Of a stretch of 6,700 nucleotides of DNA, positions 1 to 5,361 are shown in pieces (within the stretch, counting starts at the first letter, position 1; every line of letters starts with the position of its first letter). Source of the DNA: Candidatus Aminicenantota bacterium (lineage in GTDB: Bacteria; Acidobacteriota; Aminicenantia; UBA2199); NCBI GenBank assembly GCA_030620255.1, contig JAUXFB010000075.1, positions 1 through 6,700 on the forward strand, read 5' to 3'. The position numbers and the translations under genes are program-made. The notes under the pieces were generated by a model that saw only the letters and a program-made list of their open reading frames with translations, had not been told where the DNA came from and did no database searches.

Positions 1-2012
1 AAATAATCAACAATATTTAACAGGAACTGAGCATTTGGAGAATTCCCCTCTTCATCAAGAAGATTATCTTTTAATATTTCAGTTGATCCAATCAAAAATA
101 TCTTACCAGGTCTTCCTTTAGGTAAAACACCTTTGCCTTCTCTTAGTTCAGATTCTTTATATTTGGGCTTGGGCTTCTCTTTATTTTTCCCATCTTCCTC
201 TTTTTTATCATCTTCCTTTTTTGGTTTTTCTGGTACGGGTTTTTCAGCAAAATAACTAGGGAACCTTCCTTCTAATAGATATGCTAAAGATCTACTTTTT
301 TTATCTTTATCTGAAGCTGGTGGCTTTATAAACATTGGGATAAGATTAATTCGTCCTGACATCTCCCAGGATTTATCCGAAGAGGATAATAGTTCGTAAC
401 TTTTCAATCCATTTTCTTTGATTTTTTCTTTATTTATTTCCAATGGTGATGTTTTCAGAATAATTAATTCTTTAATATTTTCCATAAAAGGAAAATCATG
501 ATTTATATTTTTATCTTTTATGATTGGAGCAAAATAAATTGGCATTTCACCTTTATTTCTATCTCTATTAATGTAACAACTTTCATCCATTAAATAAGAT
601 TTTTTAACTTTCGCACCGTAATGGTGTAAAAGCCTTTCCAGGCCTGTATTTAGAGGAAGATAAACTGGCTGATTAAGTCCATACATCTGCTTTTGTTTTT
701 GCTGTATCTCTCGAAAAGAATCCATAAAAATCGCTAAAGATTTTCCTTTCATTAAGAACTGATCTATTTGAAATAACTCCCAATCAGAAAAATTCTCCTT
801 TGCACCTGCTATAATCAAAGTATCAATACTGTCAGTAATATCTTCACTTTTTAAATCAATCTGTTTAATAGCATAATTCTTACTCAAAAGGGAATTCAAC
901 TTTGTTAAAGAACTCCGGTTTGGTTGTAGCATTCTGTACTGAGGAGGCAGTTGTTGAGATATAGAAAGAGTACCATTTGAAGATAGATAACCAATATCTT
1001 CATTTATATTAATAAGATTGTCAACATTCTCATTAATAAATCCCTCAATATTCTTCATATCAATAATTTTATATTTTTCTTCTAACCCTCTGCTGGTCAA
1101 GGCTATATCTTTGTCAAGCAATTGTTTTTCAAAAGACTTATCTCCATACTCCATACCAATTGCAAGTATACCTTTTCCTGCAGGAACACTTATTCCATTT
1201 GAAGTTTTAAACCCATTCCATTGTAAACTGAATCTTTCATATTTTTCCATTTTTGTATCAATACCTTCACCCTTTGAGGGATCAACATAAACAAATTCCA
1301 GTTGATCGTAATTCTTTTTATTAAGTTTATTCACAAGCTCCTTAATATTATACTTTAACTCATTTAAACCCTTGAGTTTAACAATACTTGCTATCTGATT
1401 AATTGATGAAGATTGAATCAGTTTGATCTTTATTTTTTCAGGAAGGTTCAATAATGCGGAAATTTTGTTGTTCATCCTTTTTATTGTAGTTGTGATCTTA
1501 TATTCAAGGCCCTCTGTTGATGTAACAGCAGGCATTTTTTCAATAATATCACCATGTATGAATACAATTCCCATATAAGCTCTCTGAACCTTTGCCTCAT
1601 CTTGTTCAATTTTTTGAACATTAACAGGGTAAATACCATAACTTTGAGCCATTTTTCTATTTTCTTCTGCTTTTTCACTTAGATCTCCCTCTTTAGCACT
1701 TACATTATAAAAGCTGTAACTCAGATAGTTATTTGCATGAATTCCATACTCTTCTAATAGATCATGAAGATATCGTTCAATATTATTATATGGGGAGGGA
1801 AGGTTCTTTGAAAAAAAGACATTGATTGTAAGGGGTTCTTTTAATGTTGAAACAACATGTTTACTTGCTTTTGATAAAGAATAAAGCTCATTTGAAGTCA
1901 AATCTACTCTAAAGAAGAGGTTTGTTCCAACAAGGTTTATTAACACTAATATAATTAAATATAAAGCAAATTTATAATATTTATTTTTATTTTCAAAATT
2001 TTTCTTGTCCAT
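1..2012 (-). CDS. GldG-family ABC transporter auxiliary protein (partial, 3' end off window)
   Basis: The frame is open from ATG 2012 to the window edge: 670 codons with no stop, so the C-terminus is missing. Residues 1-13 are polar and lysine-rich. Residues 14-34 form one membrane helix, so the bulk should be extracytoplasmic. Right after the helix comes the GldG hallmark: RVDLT (35-39), then LYSLS (43-47), KEPLTINVFFS (58-68) and LPSPYNN (71-77). A long alpha/beta region of the ABC_transp_aux (PF09822) type follows, with TLIIAG and LAIFMD strands and a SLAYLLEGRFPSYF block near residues 572-586. Residues about 588-622 are a Lys/Glu/Asp/Pro linker. Family members usually end in a second membrane helix, which would lie beyond base 1. 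The start is supported by GGAG seven bases upstream, 10 bases after the permease stop. The family works with a GldA-like ATPase and GldF-like permease, both directly upstream here. In Bacteroidota the set is genetically linked to gliding. In other phyla the substrate is unknown, and I see no gliding genes here. Confidence 0.9.
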   Translation of the reverse strand, partial: MDKKNFENKNKYYKFALYLIILVLINLVGTNLFFRVDLTSNELYSLSKASKHVVSTLKEPLTINVFFSKNLPSPYNNIERYLHDLLEEYGIHANNYLSYSFYNVSAKEGDLSEKAEENRKMAQSYGIYPVNVQKIEQDEAKVQRAYMGIVFIHGDIIEKMPAVTSTEGLEYKITTTIKRMNNKISALLNLPEKIKIKLIQSSSINQIASIVKLKGLNELKYNIKELVNKLNKKNYDQLEFVYVDPSKGEGIDTKMEKYERFSLQWNGFKTSNGISVPAGKGILAIGMEYGDKSFEKQLLDKDIALTSRGLEEKYKIIDMKNIEGFINENVDNLININEDIGYLSSNGTLSISQQLPPQYRMLQPNRSSLTKLNSLLSKNYAIKQIDLKSEDITDSIDTLIIAGAKENFSDWELFQIDQFLMKGKSLAIFMDSFREIQQKQKQMYGLNQPVYLPLNTGLERLLHHYGAKVKKSYLMDESCYINRDRNKGEMPIYFAPIIKDKNINHDFPFMENIKELIILKTSPLEINKEKIKENGLKSYELLSSSDKSWEMSGRINLIPMFIKPPASDKDKKSRSLAYLLEGRFPSYFAEKPVPEKPKKEDDKKEEDGKNKEKPKPKYKESELREGKGVLPKGRPGKIFLIGSTEILKDNLLDEEGNSPNAQFLLNIVDY

Positions 2013-2018
2013 TTTTAA

Positions 2019-2022
2019 CTCC
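2019..2022 (-). promoter_or_regulatory. Ribosome binding site of the GldG-family gene
   Basis: On the minus strand the junction reads TAA (permease stop), GGAGTTAAAA, then ATG. The GGAG core lies six bases before the start codon and fills the whole 10-base intergenic gap. This fixes the GldG start at 2012 and argues for cotranscription and translational coupling with the permease. Confidence 0.75.
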
Positions 2023-2730
2023 TTATTTCTTTTCCTGCATTATTAAATTTGTTCCATATAGAGAAATGAATGAAACAGATAGAAAATATAGAATGTCTCT
2101 ACTGTCAACAACACCTTTAGCAATGTTCTGGAAGTGGAAACTAGCACTCATATACTGGAAAAACCCTACAAAAGCATTAGGAAGGAAAAAAATAAGAAAA
2201 TCAATTAAAAGTGTGAAAAATACACAAATTGACATAGCAGTAATAAATGCAATGACCTGATTTCTAGTCATAGAAGAGGCTAATATCCCAATTGCACAAT
2301 AACTTGCACCTAAAAGTAAAGTTTCTATATATCCACCAATTACAGGTCCCCAGTCAAGTTTTCCCATAAAAGAAACAGTAACAGCATATATAACTGTAGG
2401 AGCTAACATCACACCCACAAAAGCCAGAGCAGCTAAAAATTTTCCAACTATTATATCTCTGAATGTTACTGGCATTGTTAACAGAATCTCATATGAACCA
2501 ATATTTATCTCTTCAGAAAAGAGGCGCATAGTCACTGCTGGTATAATAAAAGCCAATGTTACTGGAAGAATAGAAAAAAATCTACTCAAATTAGCCTGGC
2601 GATTCAGGAAAAATGTTGAAAAAAACAGCCATCCAACTATTAAAAGAAATATAGAAATAACAATATAAGCAATTGGAGTGAAAAAATAGGATTTAAATTC
2701 TTTTTTAAAAATATTGTTTATGTTTTTCAT
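2023..2730 (-). CDS. ABC-2 type permease, GldF-like
   Basis: This is a 235-residue integral membrane protein, the transmembrane half of the ABC transporter. Six hydrophobic segments can be read at about residues 17-38, 53-67, 98-118, 129-152, 158-183 and 212-230, the expected topology of a compact ABC-2 permease. Family marks are the N-terminal KKEFKSYFFTPIAY coupling region, TMRLFSEE (67-74) followed by GSYEILLTMPVT (78-89) and VGKF (95-98) in the first cytoplasmic loop, and FHFQNIAKGVVDSRDILYF (198-216) before the last helix. These match the GldF/NosY-like group that pairs with GldG proteins. I chose ATG 2730 over an in-frame TTG at 2736. ATG overlaps the ATPase stop as ATGA and has AAAGGGGAA eight bases upstream, while TTG would sit only two bases from that site. 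The gene is translationally coupled to both neighbours. The substrate cannot be deduced. Confidence 0.93.
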   Translation of the reverse strand: MKNINNIFKKEFKSYFFTPIAYIVISIFLLIVGWLFFSTFFLNRQANLSRFFSILPVTLAFIIPAVTMRLFSEEINIGSYEILLTMPVTFRDIIVGKFLAALAFVGVMLAPTVIYAVTVSFMGKLDWGPVIGGYIETLLLGASYCAIGILASSMTRNQVIAFITAMSICVFFTLLIDFLIFFLPNAFVGFFQYMSASFHFQNIAKGVVDSRDILYFLSVSFISLYGTNLIMQEKK

Positions 2731-3449
2731 TTGCAATTCCCCTTTGTTATTTTTCTGAATATATCTTCAAAAGATTCGATATTCAGAGACTCTCGCAAAT
2801 CTTCGAGCCTGTTATCTGCAACTATTTTACCCTCATTTAAAATAATCATACGATCACATGTTGCTTCAGCTTCACTTAAAATATGAGTTGAAAATACTAT
2901 TGTCTTTTTCTTTCCAATACGTTTTATAATCTCCCTTGTTTCAGCAATTTGATTTGGATCTAAACCAGAAGTTGGTTCATCAAAAATTAAGATTTCAGGG
3001 TCTCCCATTAAAGCATGTGCTATGCCAACCCTCTGACGATATCCTTTTGAAAGCTCTGCGATTGTCATGTGCATTACTTCATTCAAACTACAAAGCTCTG
3101 CTAACTCTTGTATATGAGAGATCTTTTTTTTCTTTTCAACGTGTTTTATATCAGCAACATAATTTAAATAATCAAAAACAAGCATGTCATGATAAATCGG
3201 AGCAGATTCAGGCAAATAACCTATAAGCCTTTTGATCTCAATCTGATTTTCATAAATATTGTAATCTTTAACCTGAATATTACCTGAAGTTGGATTTAAA
3301 TATCCTGTTAAAATTCTGTAAGTAGTTGTTTTACCAGCACCATTAGGGCCAAGCAAACCAAGAATTTCCCCCTTTTTTACTTCAAAATTAATATTATCCA
3401 GAGCACAAAGATCTCCATAATACTTTGTCAAATTTTCTACTTTAATCAT
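2727..3449 (-). CDS. ABC transporter ATP-binding protein, GldA-like
   Basis: This is a full-length 240-residue nucleotide-binding subunit that would hydrolyse ATP at the inner face of the membrane to drive the GldF-like permease. All catalytic elements are present: Walker A GPNGAGKT (34-41), signature LSKGYRQR (133-140), Walker B ILIFDEP (153-159) with Asp157 and Glu158, D-loop SGLD (161-164) and H-loop His189 in STHILSEAE. At the usual Q-loop position the sequence is GYLPESAPIY (77-86), with Glu in place of Gln, as is common in GldA/NatA-type exporters. This places it in the ABC-2 drug/antibiotic exporter-like group and not among importers. The start ATG 3449 has AAGGAG six bases upstream. 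It is the first gene of the three-gene operon, with its own promoter in the 153-base gap before it, and its stop codon overlaps the permease start. Confidence 0.96.
   Translation of the reverse strand: MIKVENLTKYYGDLCALDNINFEVKKGEILGLLGPNGAGKTTTYRILTGYLNPTSGNIQVKDYNIYENQIEIKRLIGYLPESAPIYHDMLVFDYLNYVADIKHVEKKKKISHIQELAELCSLNEVMHMTIAELSKGYRQRVGIAHALMGDPEILIFDEPTSGLDPNQIAETREIIKRIGKKKTIVFSTHILSEAEATCDRMIILNEGKIVADNRLEDLRESLNIESFEDIFRKITKGNCK
2737..2745 (-). promoter_or_regulatory. Ribosome binding site of the permease, inside the ATPase 3' end
   Basis: The minus strand reads AAAGGGGAA and lies within the last codons of the ATPase gene. The GGGG core is eight bases from ATG 2730 but only two from TTG 2736, so it decides the start in favour of ATG and the ATGA overlap. 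Confidence 0.65.
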
Positions 3450-3455
3450 AGAGTT

Positions 3456-3461
3456 CTCCTT
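3456..3461 (-). promoter_or_regulatory. Ribosome binding site of the ABC ATPase
   Basis: On the minus strand AAGGAG stands six bases before ATG 3449, a near-perfect Shine-Dalgarno site. It is the strongest in the window and fits the first gene of an operon. Confidence 0.8.
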
Positions 3462-3525
3462 TTTCGTAAAATATTATATCTTTATATATATCTCTTTAAT
3501 CATACATAAATTCAATATAAAATTA

Positions 3526-3540
3526 TGCTAAATTTTAGCA
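3526..3540. promoter_or_regulatory. Perfect 15-bp palindrome over the -10 box (possible operator)
   Basis: The sequence reads TGCTAAA-T-TTTAGCA, two 7-base arms around one central base. It covers the whole TAAAAT -10 box and the likely start point of the GldA/F/G-like promoter, a position where a dimeric repressor would block open-complex formation. The one-base centre cannot form a good RNA hairpin. No regulator is identified. Short palindromes arise fairly often in A/T-rich DNA, but the GC/GC ends make this one less trivial. Confidence 0.35.
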
Positions 3541-3559
3541 GATATACAGTTACTGTCAA
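3532..3559 (-). promoter_or_regulatory. Sigma70-type promoter of the GldA/F/G-like operon
   Basis: On the minus strand a perfect -35 box TTGACA (3559-3554) is followed by a 16-base spacer and TAAAAT (3537-3532), one mismatch from TATAAT. TGC directly before the -10 box makes an extended -10 element. The bases just upstream (about 3560-3598) are almost pure A/T and could act as an UP element. Transcription would start near 3525, leaving a leader of about 75 bases before the ATPase. The promoter starts about 44 bases after the rsmI stop. It separates the ABC operon from the nadE-rsmI unit, although read-through from rsmI is not excluded because no convincing terminator is seen. Confidence 0.65.
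3546..3556. promoter_or_regulatory. Perfect 11-bp palindrome over the -35 box (possible operator)
   Basis: ACAGT-T-ACTGT overlaps three bases of the TTGACA -35 box and lies five bases from the 15-bp palindrome at the -10. It does not fit the CTG-N10-CAG LexA pattern. It could be a second regulator half-site or chance. Confidence 0.25.
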
Positions 3560-3602
3560 GTATTGTTATATATAATATTTAAATTTTTTTAAACAAAATA
3601 TT

Positions 3603-4391
3603 CTATTTATTTTTTTTTATTAATATTTTTTTCAGATCATTCTTGGAGATATTATGTTTCTCTTTAAAATATTCAAATATATCATCCCTGGAGGTTATTT
3701 TTAAGGCTTTTTCTTTTTTATTTTTTTCAAAGTTACCCTCAATAATAATAACTATTTCACCTAAAATAGTTTCAGATTCAATTATTTTAGCAGATTCGAT
3801 TAATTCACCTCTTATTATTTTCTCATTTTTTTTACTTATTTCTTTAACAACAGCAAATCTTCTATTTCCAAATACAGATAAAGCCGCTACAAGAAAATTC
3901 TCAACTCTTCTTGGAGATTCGTAAAAAACTAAAGGATATTCCAAATAAGCCAGAGTTTTAAGATATTTAATCAATTCACCTTTTTTTCTTGGAGAAAAAC
4001 CAAGAAAAACAAATTTAGATGGATCAATTCCAGATGCAACAATAGCAGGTATAAACGCTGTTGGTCCAGGTAAAGGGATAATTTCAACACCATTTTCAAT
4101 AACCTTTTTTATAAGAATAAAACCTGGATCAGAAATAAGTGGGGTTCCCGAATCTGTAATTAAAGCTGCTTTTTTTGTTTTTAATAGACTTAGAATCTTT
4201 TCAGCCTTTTTATTCTCACAGGGTTTATAATAACTGATTATACTCTTTTTTATACCAAAATAGTTTAGCAACTTTAAAGAATATCTGGTATCCTCTGCTA
4301 TTATAAAATCTACCTCTTTTAATATTTCAATTGCTCTTAATGTTATATCTTTTAAATTACCTATGGGAACAGGCACAATATAAATAGACAT
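3603..4391 (-). CDS. rsmI: 16S rRNA (cytidine-1402-2'-O)-methyltransferase RsmI
   Basis: This cytoplasmic enzyme uses S-adenosylmethionine to 2'-O-methylate C1402 of 16S rRNA in the decoding centre. The protein of 262 residues has the full tetrapyrrole-methylase fold signature in order: YIVPVPIGNLKDITLRA (4-20), AEDTR (32-36), LITDSGTPLISDPG (77-90), LPGPTAF (107-113), GFSPRKKGE (131-139) and FYESPRR (156-162, usually ESPHR). It ends in a Lys-rich tail. The frame is open 26 codons further upstream to ATG 4469. That extension overlaps the nadE 3' end, has no family similarity, and the conserved N-terminus begins at Met 4391, so 4391 is taken as the start. Its ribosome binding site is weak (AGAG about eight bases upstream). 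It begins 13 bases after the nadE stop, suggesting one transcript and perhaps translational coupling. Confidence 0.96.
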   Translation of the reverse strand: MSIYIVPVPIGNLKDITLRAIEILKEVDFIIAEDTRYSLKLLNYFGIKKSIISYYKPCENKKAEKILSLLKTKKAALITDSGTPLISDPGFILIKKVIENGVEIIPLPGPTAFIPAIVASGIDPSKFVFLGFSPRKKGELIKYLKTLAYLEYPLVFYESPRRVENFLVAALSVFGNRRFAVVKEISKKNEKIIRGELIESAKIIESETILGEIVIIIEGNFEKNKKEKALKITSRDDIFEYFKEKHNISKNDLKKILIKKNK

Positions 4392-4404
4392 ACAAGCTCT
4401 AAAT

Positions 4405-5220
4405 TTATCTATTCCAATCTCTTGGATACCTAAAATCAACACCAATCGTTCTATTCTGTATTTTTGCAATAGGAGGCATTGTTCTTTTGTGTTGAGAATT
4501 AGTAATCATATTTTTGATTTTAACAATATTTTCCTTTGAGTATCCTAATTCCTCAATTTCAATATCCCCTTTTCTCAGATCAACAAGATTATATAGTATT
4601 TCATCAAGTTCTTTGTATAAAATTCCAATTTCTTGCTCATCTGTCTGGTTCTTCCATAGATCAGCAGATGGTTTTTTATCAATTATATATTTAGGAATGT
4701 GTAAGTATGTTGCAAAGGTAAAAATCTGTGTTTTATAGAGATCTCCGATAGGTAAGAACGCAGCTGCAGAATCACCATAAAGTGTTGAATATCCAATTAA
4801 TGACTCACTTTTATTCGAAGTTCCAACAACTAAAGCTCTTTTCCTTGCAGAAAAATCATAAAGAATGGACATCCTTTCTCTTGCACACTTATTACCTATT
4901 AGAATCTTACTATTAGTTGGATATTTATTGAAATATGCATCAACTGATTCTGAAATTTCAATTATTTCATATTCTACTTTTAACTTTTCACAGATTAGTT
5001 TAGCATGTTCAGTACTATCTTTTGAAGATAGCTTATATGGCATTAAAAGCGCAAAAGTATTATTACTACCCAATGCTTTTTGAACTAAATAAAGTGTAAC
5101 TGCTGAATCCAGTCCACCTGAGACTCCAACAATTCCATTTTTAAAATTATTTTTATAAATAGAATCTTTTATGAAACTTACTATTACTTTTTCTGTGTGT
5201 TCAAGGTTAATCTCAAACAT
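4405..5220 (-). CDS. nadE: NH3-dependent NAD+ synthetase NadE
   Basis: This enzyme carries out the last step of NAD biosynthesis: it adenylates deamido-NAD+ with ATP and amidates it with ammonia, in the cytoplasm. The protein is 271 residues, the normal length of the ammonia-using form. It lacks the N-terminal nitrilase domain of glutamine-dependent enzymes. Visible motifs are the PP-loop SGGLDS (34-39), GNKCARERMSILYDFSARK (109-127), VVGTSNKSE (131-139), GYSTLYGDSAA (143-153), PIGDLYKTQI (157-166), KPSADLWKNQTDEQEIG (183-199) and the C-terminal KRTMPP (245-250) with RYPRDW. The start ATG 5220 has AGGA seven bases upstream (in AGGATATTAA), and the match to the family begins close to the N-terminus. 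It appears to be the first gene of a nadE-rsmI unit, driven by the promoter at 5282-5310. Confidence 0.97.
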   Translation of the reverse strand: MFEINLEHTEKVIVSFIKDSIYKNNFKNGIVGVSGGLDSAVTLYLVQKALGSNNTFALLMPYKLSSKDSTEHAKLICEKLKVEYEIIEISESVDAYFNKYPTNSKILIGNKCARERMSILYDFSARKRALVVGTSNKSESLIGYSTLYGDSAAAFLPIGDLYKTQIFTFATYLHIPKYIIDKKPSADLWKNQTDEQEIGILYKELDEILYNLVDLRKGDIEIEELGYSKENIVKIKNMITNSQHKRTMPPIAKIQNRTIGVDFRYPRDWNR

Positions 5221-5281
5221 TTAATATCCTATTTTCTTCTTTTGCAGGGTTGAACTGAATAGTTCTTACTTTCATATTTTT

Positions 5282-5310
5282 AATATAACATACAAAAATT
5301 CATATATCAA
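5282..5310 (-). promoter_or_regulatory. Sigma70-type promoter of nadE-rsmI
   Basis: On the minus strand TTGATA (5310-5305; one mismatch from TTGACA) is followed by a spacer of exactly 17 bases and TATATT (5287-5282; one mismatch from TATAAT). TGT directly before the -10 box adds an extended -10 element. Transcription would start near 5275, giving a leader of about 55 bases before the nadE ATG. It lies in the 132-base gap after the kinase gene, which otherwise holds no gene. Confidence 0.6.
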
Positions 5311-5320
5311 ACTTTGATAT
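5304..5320. promoter_or_regulatory. Perfect 17-bp palindrome over the nadE -35 box (possible operator)
   Basis: The sequence reads ATATCAAA-C-TTTGATAT, two 8-base arms around one central base. The whole -35 box of the nadE promoter is inside the downstream arm, a good position for a dimeric repressor. As RNA it could form only a 6-bp A/U-rich stem with a 5-base loop and no U-tract, so it is a poor terminator for the kinase gene. Known NAD regulators (NrtR, NiaR, NadR) would be candidates by context only; I cannot match the site to any of them. Confidence 0.4.
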
Positions 5321-5345
5321 CTAACAAATTAGAAAATTAAATAAA

Positions 5346-5361
5346 TACTCTATTACTCTAT
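5346..5361. repeat. Perfect 8-bp tandem duplication across the kinase stop codon
   Basis: TACTCTAT occurs twice head to tail. On the minus strand this gives the end of the kinase as AATATAGAG, then TAA directly followed by TAG, a tandem stop. It looks like a small slippage duplication at the gene end and has no obvious function. Confidence 0.7.

Noticed and set aside
1018..1290. Plus-strand open frame of 90 codons, rich in Ser/Phe/Ile
   Set aside because: It lies wholly antisense to the GldG-family gene, whose frame is open with family motifs through the region. The composition is what the complement of A/T-rich coding sequence gives, and no ribosome binding site stands out.
1481..1678. Minus-strand 65-codon open frame
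   Set aside because: It is in a different frame inside the GldG-family gene. That frame gives a continuous recognisable protein here, so this is a shadow.
2066..2260. Plus-strand 64-codon open frame
   Set aside because: It is antisense to the permease gene, with no protein family features.
2731..2736. TTG start for the permease, two codons upstream
   Set aside because: It would leave only two bases between the GGGG ribosome binding core and the start codon. ATG 2730 has good spacing and the typical ATGA overlap.
2936..3226. Plus-strand 96-codon open frame
   Set aside because: It is antisense to the ABC ATPase across the signature and Walker B region, so it is a shadow of conserved coding sequence.
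3546..3556. LexA/SOS box reading of ACAGTTACTGT
   Set aside because: The CTG-N10-CAG spacing of the Gram-negative SOS box is not met, and the operon has no DNA-repair gene.
3578..3593. TTTAAA-N4-TTTAAA inverted repeat downstream of rsmI as a terminator
   Set aside because: The stem is only six A/T pairs and no U-tract follows it in the rsmI direction. In such A/T-rich DNA it is expected by chance.
3643..3924. Plus-strand 93-codon hydrophobic-looking open frame
   Set aside because: It is antisense to rsmI. The Ser/Phe/Ile richness is the complement of Lys/Glu/Asn codons.
4392..4469. 26-residue N-terminal extension of RsmI from ATG 4469
   Set aside because: It overlaps the conserved C-terminus of NadE in another frame and has no match to RsmI, whose N-terminus normally begins a few residues before the YIVPxPIGNL motif, as at ATG 4391.
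4514..5083. Two plus-strand open frames (4514-4738 and 4865-5083)
   Set aside because: Both are antisense to nadE motifs and have no family resemblance.
5304..5320. The 17-bp palindrome as a rho-independent terminator for the kinase
   Set aside because: Its one-base centre forces a short A/U stem, and no run of T follows on the minus strand. The promoter overlap makes an operator reading more likely.
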